NCBI GenBank assembly: GCA_001914535.1
Contig: MNCR01000071.1
Location: forward strand, 1-34,555
Direction of reading: 5' to 3'
Origin: Candidatus Rokubacteria bacterium 13_2_20CM_69_15_1
Lineage (GTDB): Bacteria > Methylomirabilota > Methylomirabilia > Rokubacteriales > CSP1-6
Length of the DNA: 34,555 nucleotides
Positions 1 to 9,607 of this stretch are shown here, in pieces; position 1 is the first letter of the stretch, and every line of letters starts with the position of its first letter. The translations under genes and the position numbers were made by a program. Under the pieces are notes generated by a model. The model saw only the letters and a program-made list of their open reading frames with translations. It searched no databases and was not told where the DNA came from.

Positions 1-54
1 CCTGCGGTTCCGATGGGGGCGCGTCCGCGCCCGGTGGTGACGTCCCCTACCGTC

Positions 55-290
55 CTACAGATCGCGTGGACCCACGATTGCGACGATCCGCCTGGCGGCC
101 CCGGCGGAGACGATCGTCGATCGTGAAGAATCGGCAGCGGAGAACTCGGGCAAGGGCGACGTATTCGGCGTCGTAGGTCTTCGCCCAACCCAGCTCTTCA
201 GCGACGCGCCACGCCTCTCGGCGGAGTCGACGCGGTGTGCGGGTGGCAATCGGCGCGCCAACTTTTCTCGTAAATGGGATCCGACCCTCT
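55..290 (-). pseudogene. Truncated and frameshifted PIN-domain (VapC-like) remnant
   Basis: Reading the minus strand from about 290 gives a peptide containing AWRVAEELGWAKTYDAEY, then VALARVLRCRFFTIDDRL. This is the C-terminal half of a VapC-type PIN nuclease, including the conserved Asp of TYDAEY and the late Asp of TIDDRL. The reading breaks at a G/C run near 95-105. The expected PIN C-terminus (ARRIVAIVGPRDL, then stop at 55-57) continues in another frame, so one base is missing or two are extra. The N-terminal half with the first catalytic acids is absent, because the MFS gene ends at 309 where it should lie. No antitoxin is visible. I infer a dead toxin fragment. A sequencing or assembly error could explain the frameshift but not the missing half. 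Confidence 0.6.
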
Positions 291-308
291 CGAACCGCGG
301 AAGTTAGG

Positions 309-1433
309 CTAGGCGCGCGCGGGCTCGGCGACGGAGGCGCGCAGGACCAGGCAGAGCGGGATCGTGACGAGCACGATGACGGCGACCGTGAGGAGCGTCG
401 CCGTCACTCCAACGGCGTCGCCGAGCACGCCGTAGAGCGTCGGCGCGGTCGCCGAGGCACCGACGGTGAGCGTGTAGTAGAGTCCGTAGGCGCGCGAGCG
501 GCGGTCTGCGGCCAACAGAACCGCGAGCGCCACGGGGAGCGGCGCCGCGACGACCGCGACGATGCCGAGCGTGGTCGCGCCCTCCGTCAGGACCACGGTG
601 CGGATCACGCCGACCCTCTCGGCCGCCAGGCCGCAGACGAACTTGCCCAGCGCCCCGCCCGCGAACACGAGCGCGAGCGCGGTGCCCACGCCCGCCACGG
701 TCGTGCCCTTGGCGATGAGCGCGAACGGCAGGAAGGTGAGCAGGCCCGTGCGGGTCGCGTTGTCGATCATTCCGATGGCGGTGAGCGCCTGGAAGCCCCG
801 CGCGTCGCGGATCCCCCAGCCGTTGCCCCAGCGCGCGGCGGCGCGCGCCGCCGCGTCCGGCGCGGCGCCGGCGGCCAGGCGCGTCAGGAGCAGCACGATC
901 GCCGCGGCGGCCGCGAGGCCCAGGAGGCCGTAGCCGGCCGCGGCCGCGCGCCAGCCCACGAGGGTCGTCGCGAGCGCGACGGCCGCGGGCACCACGACCT
1001 TGCCGACGTCGCCAGAGAAGTTGTACGTGCCGAGCGCCGCGCGGCGGGCACCCGTCTCGTACGCCTTGGAGACGAGCGAGGACGAGAGCGGGTGCTGGAC
1101 GCCCGAGCCGAGTCCCGCGATCAGGAGCAGTCCCAGCAGCGAGGCGAAGCCGCCGGCCCACGCGCCCGCGGCGACGAAGCCGCACGCCGTCACCGCCGTG
1201 CCCGTGGCGAGCAACCTCCGCTCGCCCCAGCGCTCGGCGAGGAGGCCCGCCGGAAGCTGGAACGCCGCCATCGCGCCCGAGTAGGCGGTACGGATCATTC
1301 CGACCTGCGTGAGACCCAACCGGAACTCCTGAGCCCAGAGCGGCAGCAGGACGTAGAGGATGTCGGAGAAGCCGTCGTGAACGAAGTGCGTGCCGGCGGC
1401 CGTCGCCAGAACCGCGCGCGCCCGGGTCTTCAC
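309..1433 (-). CDS. MFS transporter (12-TM, exporter-like)
   Basis: This 374-residue hydrophobic protein has the major facilitator pattern. An N-terminal segment (THFVHDGFSDILYVLLPLW) is followed by a charged cytoplasmic loop (AERWGERRLLATG, the usual loop 2-3 motif), with repeated Ala/Leu/Val-rich membrane helices to the C-terminus. THFVHDGFSD resembles the Fsr (fosmidomycin-resistance) branch, but the substrate cannot be told from sequence. I chose the GTG at 1433 over the ATG at 1481 because the latter would run into the divergent adenosyltransferase gene. The GTG lacks a Shine-Dalgarno sequence, and a TATTCT box lies exactly 7 nt upstream, which suggests a leaderless mRNA. It is divergent from the operon starting at 1465, separated by only 31 nt. 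Confidence 0.85.
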   Translation of the reverse strand: MKTRARAVLATAAGTHFVHDGFSDILYVLLPLWAQEFRLGLTQVGMIRTAYSGAMAAFQLPAGLLAERWGERRLLATGTAVTACGFVAAGAWAGGFASLLGLLLIAGLGSGVQHPLSSSLVSKAYETGARRAALGTYNFSGDVGKVVVPAAVALATTLVGWRAAAAGYGLLGLAAAAAIVLLLTRLAAGAAPDAAARAAARWGNGWGIRDARGFQALTAIGMIDNATRTGLLTFLPFALIAKGTTVAGVGTALALVFAGGALGKFVCGLAAERVGVIRTVVLTEGATTLGIVAVVAAPLPVALAVLLAADRRSRAYGLYYTLTVGASATAPTLYGVLGDAVGVTATLLTVAVIVLVTIPLCLVLRASVAEPARA

Positions 1434-1439
1434 GTCGAG

Positions 1440-1446
1440 TAGAATA
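1440..1446. promoter_or_regulatory. Overlapping divergent -10 boxes
   Basis: The plus strand reads TAGAAT at 1440-1445, placing a start site about 1452 for the adenosyltransferase mRNA, just ahead of its GGAGG at 1454-1458. The minus strand reads TATTCT over 1441-1446, 7 nt before the MFS GTG. No good -35 hexamer is seen on either side. The two boxes share five base pairs, so the two promoters could exclude each other. Motif reading only. Confidence 0.4.
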
Positions 1447-1464
1447 CCGCAGCGGAGGTCATCG

Positions 1465-2085
1465 ATGACGATCAGCATCACGCGCGTCTACACGCGTCTG
1501 GGCGACCGTGGCGAGACCGCGCTGGTCGGCGGCAAGCGCGTGCCCAAGGACTCGCCGCGCATCGTCGCCTACGGGACGATCGACGAGCTGAACGCGATCG
1601 TGGGCATCGTCCGCACGTTCAACGAGGAGCGTCTCGCCGAGGGCGAGCACCACCGCTGGCTCGACGAGGTTCTCCGGAAGATCCAGAACGAGCTATTCGA
1701 CCTTGGCAGCGAGCTGGCCACGCCGCGAGAGGCGGAGTACGAGGGGATGTTCAAGGTGGGCGAGGCGCAGGTCACGGCGCTCGAGCGCCTCATGGACCAC
1801 TGCCAGAAAGACCTCGAGCCGCTCAAGTCCTTCACGCTGCCCGGCGGCGGCCGGATCAACGCGTTCCTCCACCAGGCGCGCACCGTGTGCCGCCGCGCGG
1901 AGCGCGAGGTCCTGAGGCTCTCGCGCGTGGAGCCCCTCAACGAGTGGGTGCTGCGCTACGTCAACCGGCTGAGCGACGCGTTCTTCGTCCTCGGCCGCTG
2001 GGTCGGCAAGCACATGCGCGAGAAGGAGTACCTCTGGGAGCGCGGGCTCAGCGCGCACAGCCGCCCGCGAAAAAAGCGCGGGTGA
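1465..2085 (+). CDS. pduO: PduO-type ATP:cob(I)alamin adenosyltransferase
   Basis: This enzyme transfers the adenosyl group of ATP to cob(I)alamin to make coenzyme B12. The 206-residue product carries the PduO/MMAB signatures: YTRLGDRGETALVGG near residue 8 (ATP-binding N-terminus), RKIQNELFDLGSELATP in the middle, then FTLPGGG, ARTVCRRAERE and YVNRLSDAFFVLGRW, which build the trimer active site. Length fits the family. The ATG at 1465 has GGAGG 6 nt upstream; an in-frame ATG at 1390 would lie inside the divergent MFS gene. Its stop overlaps the GTG of the next gene (GTGA), so it leads the thiolase/DUF35/liv operon. No B12-dependent enzyme is visible in the window. Confidence 0.92.
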   Translation: MTISITRVYTRLGDRGETALVGGKRVPKDSPRIVAYGTIDELNAIVGIVRTFNEERLAEGEHHRWLDEVLRKIQNELFDLGSELATPREAEYEGMFKVGEAQVTALERLMDHCQKDLEPLKSFTLPGGGRINAFLHQARTVCRRAEREVLRLSRVEPLNEWVLRYVNRLSDAFFVLGRWVGKHMREKEYLWERGLSAHSRPRKKRG

Positions 2086-3227
2086 CGCGTGCGCCGCTGA
2101 TCGCGGGGGTGTACGAGTTCCCCGAGCGGAAGACCGCCAAGAGCGCGCTCGAGATCCAGGCGATCTCGGCTCGCGCCGCCCTCGCCGACGCCGGCCTCGC
2201 ACCGAAGGACGTCGACGGCTACTTCACCGTCGGGACCAACCCGGGCGTGGGGCCGCTCGCGACGGTGGATTACCTCAACCTCAACCCGAGGTACATCGAC
2301 GGGACGACCATCGGCGGGTCGTCGTTCGTCGCCCACGTGAACCACGCGGCAGCGGCGATCGCGGAGGGTCGGTGCCGCGTCGCGCTCATCACCTACGGCT
2401 CCACCTCGCGCTCGTCGGGGATCGCCGTCGGGACGCGCGAGCGGATCGCCGGCGAGTACGTGGACCAGTTCGAAGGGCTCTACGGGATCTCCACGGTCGG
2501 CCTCTACGCGCTCGTGGCCCAGCGTCACATGCACGTGTACGGGACGACCGGAGCGCAGCTCGCCGAGATCGCCGTGGCGTGCCGGCGCCACGCGGGACTC
2601 AACCCCGTGGCGCTCTACCGCGAGCCGATCACGATCGACGACGTGGTGCGATCGCCGATGATCTCCTCGCCGCTCCACCTGCTCGACTGCTGCGTGATCA
2701 CCGACGGTGGCGGCGCGGTCGTGGTGGTGCACCCGGACCTCGGGCGCGACCTCAGGAAGCCGCCCGTGCGACTCTTGGCGGGTGCGGAGGCGATCGCCCA
2801 CACCGCGGCGGGCCACCGCGACTATCTGGTCTCGGCGGCGGCGCAGACCGGGCCGCGCGCGCTCGCGGAAGCAGGCGTGAGCCACGACGACATCGACATG
2901 GCGATGATCTACGACTCGTTCACGATCACCGTGCTCGTGACGCTCGAGGATCTGGGCTTCTGCAAGAAAGGCGACGGGGGGCGGTTCGTCGAGGGCGGGC
3001 GGCTCGGGCTCGGCGGCGCGCTCCCCGTCAACACCGACGGCGGCGGCCTCTCGTCGAATCACCCGGGGATGCGCGGGATCTTCCTCGTCATCGAGGCGGT
3101 CAAGCAGCTCCGCGGTGAGTGCGGCGCCCGCCAGGTGCCGGACTGTCGGGTGGCCCTCGTGCACGGCACGGGCGGCACGCTCGGCACGCGCCACTCGTCC
3201 GCCACGCTCATTCTCGGGGCGACGTAG
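2082..3227 (+). CDS. Thiolase-fold protein without nucleophilic Cys (SCP-x/Ltp2-like)
   Basis: This 381-residue protein has the thiolase fold of the lipid-transfer/SCP-x branch: RAALADAGLAPKDVDGYF, CRVALITYGS, CCVITDGGGAVVVV, IYDSFTITVLVTLEDLGF, LPVNTDGGGLSSNHPG and VHGTGGTLGTRHSS. Where thiolases carry the acyl-accepting Cys it reads GGSSF (Ser80-Ser81), so classical thiolysis is unlikely. Family members of this kind pair with a DUF35 protein, and some act as retro-aldolases on acyl-CoA side chains (Ltp2 with ChsH2). The next gene is exactly such a DUF35 partner, 2 nt away. The start is the GTG overlapping the previous stop. The upstream in-frame extension lies inside the adenosyltransferase gene and is rejected. 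The substrate is unknown. Confidence 0.85.
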   Translation: MTRAPLIAGVYEFPERKTAKSALEIQAISARAALADAGLAPKDVDGYFTVGTNPGVGPLATVDYLNLNPRYIDGTTIGGSSFVAHVNHAAAAIAEGRCRVALITYGSTSRSSGIAVGTRERIAGEYVDQFEGLYGISTVGLYALVAQRHMHVYGTTGAQLAEIAVACRRHAGLNPVALYREPITIDDVVRSPMISSPLHLLDCCVITDGGGAVVVVHPDLGRDLRKPPVRLLAGAEAIAHTAAGHRDYLVSAAAQTGPRALAEAGVSHDDIDMAMIYDSFTITVLVTLEDLGFCKKGDGGRFVEGGRLGLGGALPVNTDGGGLSSNHPGMRGIFLVIEAVKQLRGECGARQVPDCRVALVHGTGGTLGTRHSSATLILGAT

Positions 3228-3229
3228 CC

Positions 3230-3637
3230 GTGGCCGAGTACACGAAGCCGCTCCCCGAGATCACCGCCGAGTCGCGGCCGTTCTGGGAGGGATGCAAGCG
3301 CCGACAGCTCCTCGTCCAGCGCTGCCGCGCGTGCGGCGCGCGCCAGCACTACCCGCGCGGCGTGTGCGCCGCCTGCTGGAGCGACGACCTCGAATGGCTG
3401 CCGAGCCCAGGGCGCGGGAGAGTCTACAGCTTCACGGTCACGCACCGCACGCAGGCGCGCGGCTTCAGAGACGAGCTGCCGTACGTCCTCGCCTGGGTCG
3501 AGCTCGACGAAGGCGTGCAGGTGTTGACCAACCTCGTCGGCTGCGATCCCGAGAAGGTCAGGATCGGGATGGAGGTGCGCGTCACCTTCGAGGATGTCAA
3601 CGCCGACGTCAGCATTCCGCGCTTCACACCCGCCTGA
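3230..3637 (+). CDS. DUF35 OB-fold, zinc-ribbon acyl-CoA-binding protein
   Basis: This 135-residue protein begins with a helical FWEGCKRRQLLVQRC segment, then a four-Cys rubredoxin-like zinc ribbon (CRACG ... CAACW, residues about 31-47). An OB-fold follows, with GRGRVYSFTVTHRT and LPYVLAWVELDEGVQVLTN. This is the standard DUF35 layout. Such proteins bind the CoA moiety and are obligate partners of Cys-less thiolase-like proteins, matching the gene just upstream. The GTG at 3230 follows the upstream stop by 2 nt. Its own stop shares one base with the livG ATG, so all three are translationally coupled. The function is inferred from the pairing. Confidence 0.88.
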   Translation: MAEYTKPLPEITAESRPFWEGCKRRQLLVQRCRACGARQHYPRGVCAACWSDDLEWLPSPGRGRVYSFTVTHRTQARGFRDELPYVLAWVELDEGVQVLTNLVGCDPEKVRIGMEVRVTFEDVNADVSIPRFTPA

Positions 3638-4422
3638 TGCCGATCCTGTCCGTTCGTGACCTCACCGTCCGTTTCGGCGGCATCATCGCGCTCGATTCCG
3701 TGTCGTTCGACGTGGACGAGGGTCAGATCGTCGGCCTGATCGGCCCGAACGGCGCGGGCAAGACGACGCTCTTCAACTGCCTGAGCCGGCTCTACACGCC
3801 GGCCCGGGGCGAGGTCCTCTTCGACGGCCGCGCCCTCCTGGAACGGCCGGCGCACCGGATCGCCGAGCTCGGCATCGGCCGCACCTTCCAGAACCTCGCG
3901 CTCTTTCCGACGCTGAGCGTGCTGCAGAACGTCATGGTCGGCGTTCACTGCCGGACGCGCAGCGACTTCCTCTCGAATGCTCTCCGCCTCGGCTGGGTCG
4001 CCCGGGAGGAGGCGGCGATCCGCGCGCGGGCGACGGAGATCCTCGCCTTCCTCGATCTCGAGGACGTCGCCCACCATCCGGCGGCCGGCCTGCCGTTCGG
4101 GACGCTCAAGCGCGTCGAGCTGGCCCGCGCGCTCGCGGCGAGCCCGCGGCTGCTCCTCGTCGACGAGCCGGCGAGTGGTCTGAACCACGAGGAGGTCGCC
4201 GCGCTGGCGAAGCTCCTCCGCGCGATCCGTGACGCGCGGCGCGTGACCGTGCTCCTCGTCGAGCACCACATGGGGCTCGTCATGCAGGTCTCGGACCGGG
4301 TCGTCGTGCTCGACTTCGGCCGCAAGATCGCCGAGGGGCCGCCCGTGGACGTCCAGCGGAACCCCGATGTCATCCGCGCGTACCTCGGCACCGCCGAGCG
4401 CGTCGGCGCGGAGACCCGGTGA
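3637..4422 (+). CDS. livG: Branched-chain-type ABC transporter ATPase LivG
   Basis: This 261-residue ATPase is one of the two nucleotide-binding subunits of a Liv-type importer. It has Walker A GPNGAGKTTLFN, Q-loop FQNLALF, Walker B with LLLVDEPASGLNHEE, and H-loop VLLVEHHMGLVM. The signature is LPFGTLKRVELARAL, departing from the usual LPYGxQRxLEIARAL at the middle positions (TLK), so the ABC signature is weak but in the LivG style. The start ATG overlaps the DUF35 stop. Members near aromatic genes often import aromatic acids rather than amino acids; that is inference here. Confidence 0.93.
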   Translation: MPILSVRDLTVRFGGIIALDSVSFDVDEGQIVGLIGPNGAGKTTLFNCLSRLYTPARGEVLFDGRALLERPAHRIAELGIGRTFQNLALFPTLSVLQNVMVGVHCRTRSDFLSNALRLGWVAREEAAIRARATEILAFLDLEDVAHHPAAGLPFGTLKRVELARALAASPRLLLVDEPASGLNHEEVAALAKLLRAIRDARRVTVLLVEHHMGLVMQVSDRVVVLDFGRKIAEGPPVDVQRNPDVIRAYLGTAERVGAETR

Positions 4423-5132
4423 TGGCGCTGCTCGAGGTCGAGGGCCTCGAGGCGCAGTACGGCTGGACGAAAGTCCTGCACGGGATCCGCTTCGAGGTGG
4501 AGGACGGCGGGATCACCACGATCCTCGGCGCCAACGGGGCCGGCAAGACGACGACGCTGCGCGCCGTGTGCGGCATGGTGCGGACGGCCGGCGAGATCCG
4601 CTTCGACGGTCGGCGCCTCGCCGGCCGGGCGACCGAGGACATCGTCCGGCTCGGCATCGCCCACGTGCCCGAGGGGCGCGGCACGTTCATGCAGCTCACC
4701 GTCGAGGAAAATCTGAGACTGGGCGCCTACGCGCGGCGGGAGAAGGGCGCGCTCGCCGGCGCCCTCACGCGCGTCTACGACTACTTCCCCGTGCTCGGCG
4801 AGCGGCGGCGCCAGATCGCGGGGAGCCTCTCCGGCGGCGAGCAGCAGATGCTCGCGGTCGGGCGCGCGCTCATGCTGCGGCCGCGCTTGCTGCTGCTGGA
4901 CGAGCCCTCGCTCGGGCTCGCGCCGCTCGTCGTCCGCGAGATCTTCCGCATCGTGCGCGCGATCAATCGGGAGGAGCGCGTGGGCGTCCTCCTCGTCGAG
5001 CAGAACGCGGCGACGGCGCTCGACCTCGCCGATCACGCGTACCTCCTCGAGACCGGCCGTGTCGTCATGTCGGGCCCGTCCGCCGACCTCCGGCGCGACG
5101 ACGCGATCCGGCGCGCGTATCTCGGATACTGA
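4422..5132 (+). CDS. livF: Branched-chain-type ABC transporter ATPase LivF
   Basis: This is the second ATPase of the importer, 236 residues. It has Walker A GANGAGKTTTLRAV, the LivF-typical HVPEGRGTFMQLTVEENLRL, a full signature LSGGEQQMLAVGRALM, Walker B LLLLDEPSLGLAP and H-loop VLLVEQNAATAL. The ATG at 4422 shares its A with the livG stop and has GGAG about 8 nt upstream. A GTG at 4419 would add only one residue. It works as a heterodimer with LivG on the membrane subunits LivH and LivM. Confidence 0.94.
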   Translation: MALLEVEGLEAQYGWTKVLHGIRFEVEDGGITTILGANGAGKTTTLRAVCGMVRTAGEIRFDGRRLAGRATEDIVRLGIAHVPEGRGTFMQLTVEENLRLGAYARREKGALAGALTRVYDYFPVLGERRRQIAGSLSGGEQQMLAVGRALMLRPRLLLLDEPSLGLAPLVVREIFRIVRAINREERVGVLLVEQNAATALDLADHAYLLETGRVVMSGPSADLRRDDAIRRAYLGY

Positions 5133-5136
5133 GGCG

Positions 5137-6018
5137 ATGGAGATCTTCCTCCAGCAGGTGGTGTCCGGGCTCGCGACCGGCGGTATCTACGGGAGCCTGG
5201 CGCTCGCGCTCGTGATGATCTACCAGGCGACCGACGTCGTGAACTACGCCCAGGGCGAAATGGCGATGTTCAGCACCTACCTCGCCTGGACGATGATCAA
5301 CGCCGGGCTTCCGTACTGGGCGGCGTTCGTCGCCACGCTGGCGATCGCCTTCGTCGGCGGGCTCGTGATCGAGCGCGTCGTGATCCGCCCGGTCGAGAAC
5401 GCGCCGATCCTCACGATCGTCATCGTGTGCATCGGCCTCCTCGTCATCCTGAACAGCCTCGCCGGCTGGATCTACTCGTACATCCAGAAGCCCTTTCCGA
5501 GCCCGTTCCCCGAGACGCCGATCGTCATCGGCACCGTGGTCTTCGGCGCCCACGACCTCGGCGCCATCGGCGTGACGCTCGTCGTGCTCGTCTTCCTCTA
5601 CGTGTTCTTCCGCTACACGATGCTCGGGCTCGCCATGCGGGCGGCGGCGCAGAACCCGTCGTCGAGCCGGCTCTGCGGGATCCGTGTGGGCTGGATGCTG
5701 GCGGTGGGCTGGGGGCTCGCCGCGCTCGTGGGCGCGGTCGCCGGGATGATGGTCGCGCCGATCGTCTTCCTCGACCCCAACATGATGGGCGGCATTCTGA
5801 TCTACGCCTTCGCCTCCGCGACGCTCGGTGGCTTCACGAGCCCGGGCGGCGCGGTGCTCGGCGGTCTCATCGTCGGCGTCGTCGAGAACCTCGTCGGAAC
5901 CTACGTGCGCTTCATCGGCACCGAGCTCAAGCTCACCGTCGCCCTCACCATGATCCTGGTCGTCCTCGTCGTCAAGCCGAGCGGCCTCTTCGGGCGGGCC
6001 GTGGTGCACCGCGTATGA
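5137..6018 (+). CDS. livH: Branched-chain-type ABC permease LivH
   Basis: This 293-residue integral membrane protein opens with FLQQVVSGLATGGIYGSLAL, followed by MIYQATDVVNYAQGEMAMF, the hallmark LivH segment. Several Val/Leu-rich helices follow, and GLAMRAAAQNPSSSRLCGI is the cytoplasmic loop contacting the ATPase. It ends VVLVVKPSGLFGR. The ATG at 5137 lies 4 nt after the livF stop; upstream in-frame starts fall inside livF. It forms the channel with LivM. Confidence 0.93.
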   Translation: MEIFLQQVVSGLATGGIYGSLALALVMIYQATDVVNYAQGEMAMFSTYLAWTMINAGLPYWAAFVATLAIAFVGGLVIERVVIRPVENAPILTIVIVCIGLLVILNSLAGWIYSYIQKPFPSPFPETPIVIGTVVFGAHDLGAIGVTLVVLVFLYVFFRYTMLGLAMRAAAQNPSSSRLCGIRVGWMLAVGWGLAALVGAVAGMMVAPIVFLDPNMMGGILIYAFASATLGGFTSPGGAVLGGLIVGVVENLVGTYVRFIGTELKLTVALTMILVVLVVKPSGLFGRAVVHRV

Positions 6019-6989
6019 CGGGGGCGCGGGCGTGGGAGCGCGCGCTCGTGGTCGCGGCGCTCGCCCTGGCCTGCGCGCTTCCGTTCGCGCTGAGCGGGTT
6101 CCGCGCGTTCCAGTTCACGCAGGTCGGGATCTACGCGATCGCGCTGCTCGGCCTCAACATCCTCACCGGCTACAACGGCCAGATCTCGCTCGGTCACGGC
6201 GCCTTCTACGCGATCGGCGCCTATACGACCGCGATCATGCTCGACAAGTGGAACGTGCCGTATGGGTTGACGATTCCCGTGGCCGGCCTCGTCTGTCTCG
6301 TCGCCGGGTTCCTCTTCGGGATCCCGGCGCTCCGGCTCGAGGGGCTCTATCTCGCGCTCGCGACCTTCGCGCTGGCCCTCGCCGTGCCGCAAATCCTCAA
6401 GTACTTCGAGCACTGGACGGGCGGCTCGCAGGGGATCGTGCTCTCGAGGCCCGAGGCGCCGGCCGGTCTGACGCTGACCCCGGACCAGTGGCTCTACTTC
6501 ATGACGCTCGGCGTGCTCGTCGTCTTATTCGTGCTCAGCGCGAATCTGCTGCGCGGCCGGACGGGGCGGGCGATCGTCGCGATCCGCGACAACCCGATCG
6601 CCGCCCAGGCGATGGGCGTCAACACCGCCCTTTACAAGTCGCTGACCTTCGGCGTGAGTGCCGCCTACACGGGCGTGGCGGGAGCGCTGAGCGCGGTCGC
6701 CGTCGCCTTCGTGGCGCCCGATACATTCAACGTGTTTCTGTCGATCACCCTCCTCGTGGGGATCGTCGTCGGCGGGCTCGCATCCATCTCGGGCGCGATC
6801 TTCGGCGCGCTCTTCATCCAGTTCGTGCCCAACTGGGCGCAGGACATTTCGAAGGCTGCGCCGTGGGCGATTTATGGCATCTTCTTGATCGTGTTCATGT
6901 ACACGATGCCGCGGGGCATCGCGGGGTCGCTGAAACTCGTGCTGAACCGGCTCGCCCGCGCTTCTGGCGGAGCCGGAGGGCCGGTGTGA
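6015..6989 (+). CDS. livM: Branched-chain-type ABC permease LivM
   Basis: This 324-residue membrane protein carries the LivM signatures LLGLNILTGYNGQISLGHGA, GAYTTAIML, PALRLEGLYLALATFALAL, and the cytoplasmic loop GRAIVAIRDNPIAAQAMGVN. It ends in MYTMPRGIAGSL. The start ATG overlaps the livH stop as ATGA. Length is normal for the family. Confidence 0.93.
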   Translation: MTGARAWERALVVAALALACALPFALSGFRAFQFTQVGIYAIALLGLNILTGYNGQISLGHGAFYAIGAYTTAIMLDKWNVPYGLTIPVAGLVCLVAGFLFGIPALRLEGLYLALATFALALAVPQILKYFEHWTGGSQGIVLSRPEAPAGLTLTPDQWLYFMTLGVLVVLFVLSANLLRGRTGRAIVAIRDNPIAAQAMGVNTALYKSLTFGVSAAYTGVAGALSAVAVAFVAPDTFNVFLSITLLVGIVVGGLASISGAIFGALFIQFVPNWAQDISKAAPWAIYGIFLIVFMYTMPRGIAGSLKLVLNRLARASGGAGGPV

Positions 6990-7027
6990 AGGTTCACGGG
7001 GTGCAGGCCAGGGGCAAGGAGGAGATC

Positions 7028-8242
7028 ATGACGCGCAGGCGCATCGTTACTCTCGCTCTCGTCGCGGCGCTCGGACTCGCCGTTCCGACTTCGCCGGTCT
7101 CGGCGGAGACACCCGGCGTCACGGGAACCGAGATCAGGATCGGTCACACCAACCCGTACAGCGGCAACGCATCGGCGTACGGCACGATCGGCAAGGTCAT
7201 CGCCGCCTACTTCACGAAGGTCAACGGCGAAGGCGGCATCAACGGCCGCAAGATCAACTTCATCACCTATGACGACGGCTACAGCCCGCCCAAGACGGTC
7301 GAGATGGTCCGCCGGCTCGTCGAACAGGACCAGGTCGCGTTCCTGTTTAACACCCTGGGCACGCCCACCAACAGCGCGATCCACAAGTACGTGAACGCGC
7401 AGAAGATCCCCCACCTCTTCGTCGCGACCGGCGCCACCAAGTGGGGTGATCCGCAGCACTTCCCGTGGACGATGGGCTGGCAGCCCAACTACCAGACCGA
7501 GGGGCACATCTACGCCCGGTACGTCCTGAAGAACGTTCCCAACGCCAGAATCGGGATCCTCTACCAGAACGACGATTACGGCAAAGACTACGTGAAAGGT
7601 TTCAAGGACGGGCTCGGCGACGCCGCCAAGAAGCTCATCGTGATGGAGCAGACCTACGAGACGTCCGATCCGACGATCGACTCGCAGATCGTCAACCTCA
7701 AGAACAGCGGCGCCAACGTCTTCTTCAACGTCACGATTCCGAAGTACGCCGCACAGGCGATCAAGAAGTCGGCCGAGATCGGCTGGAAGCCGCTCCACCT
7801 GCTCAACAACGTCTCGAACTCCGTCGGCGCCGTGCTGAAGCCGGCGGGCTTCCAGAACTCGAAGGACATCGTGTCGACCTTCTATCTCAAGGACCCGACC
7901 GATCCGACCTGGAAGGACGATCAAGGGTACAGGGACTGGCTCGCGTTTATGAAGAAGTACTATCCGGAGGGCGACCTCGCCGACCTCGGCAACGTGTTCG
8001 GGTACACCGCCGCCCAGGGACTGGTCCACGTCCTCAAGCAATGCGGCGACAACCTCTCGCGCGAAAACATCATGAAACAGGCGGCGAGCATCAAGAACCT
8101 CTCGCTGCCGATGCTGTTGCCCGGGATCAAGGTCAACACGAGCCCGACCGACTTCTACCCGATCGAGCAGGAGCAGCTCGCGAAGTTCGACGGCGAGCGG
8201 TGGGTGCTCTTCGGCGAGATCTACGACGCCGGCAAGAAGTAG
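7028..8242 (+). CDS. livK: Periplasmic substrate-binding protein of the Liv transporter
   Basis: This 404-residue protein has a clear Sec signal peptide: MTRRR, then a hydrophobic core, with a likely cut after VSA at residue 26. The mature protein starts with GVTGTEIRIGHTNPYSG, the usual Peripla_BP_6 opening, and continues with GGINGRKINFITYDDGYSPP, VEQDQVAFLFNTLGTPTN and ARIGILYQNDDYGKDYVKGF. This subgroup of type-I binding proteins is often found with aromatic or hydroxy-acid uptake genes; the ligand cannot be read from sequence. A strong AAGGAGG at 7016-7022 precedes the ATG. The 38-nt gap from livM and the strong ribosome site fit the need for excess binding protein. It converges with the regulator ending at 8253, with only 10 nt between and no visible hairpin terminator. 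Confidence 0.92.
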   Translation: MTRRRIVTLALVAALGLAVPTSPVSAETPGVTGTEIRIGHTNPYSGNASAYGTIGKVIAAYFTKVNGEGGINGRKINFITYDDGYSPPKTVEMVRRLVEQDQVAFLFNTLGTPTNSAIHKYVNAQKIPHLFVATGATKWGDPQHFPWTMGWQPNYQTEGHIYARYVLKNVPNARIGILYQNDDYGKDYVKGFKDGLGDAAKKLIVMEQTYETSDPTIDSQIVNLKNSGANVFFNVTIPKYAAQAIKKSAEIGWKPLHLLNNVSNSVGAVLKPAGFQNSKDIVSTFYLKDPTDPTWKDDQGYRDWLAFMKKYYPEGDLADLGNVFGYTAAQGLVHVLKQCGDNLSRENIMKQAASIKNLSLPMLLPGIKVNTSPTDFYPIEQEQLAKFDGERWVLFGEIYDAGKK

Positions 8243-8252
8243 CGCGCGGGGG

Positions 8253-9602
<1,350 letters not shown>

Positions 9603-9607
9603 GGCGG

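Noticed and set aside
237-1442. Plus-strand open frame of about 400 codons across the MFS gene
   Set aside because: The product is low-complexity Arg/Glu/Gly-rich; the minus strand gives a proper membrane transporter.
1440-1464. Cobalamin riboswitch before the adenosyltransferase gene
   Set aside because: The leader is at most about 13 nt from the predicted start site, far too short for the B12 aptamer.
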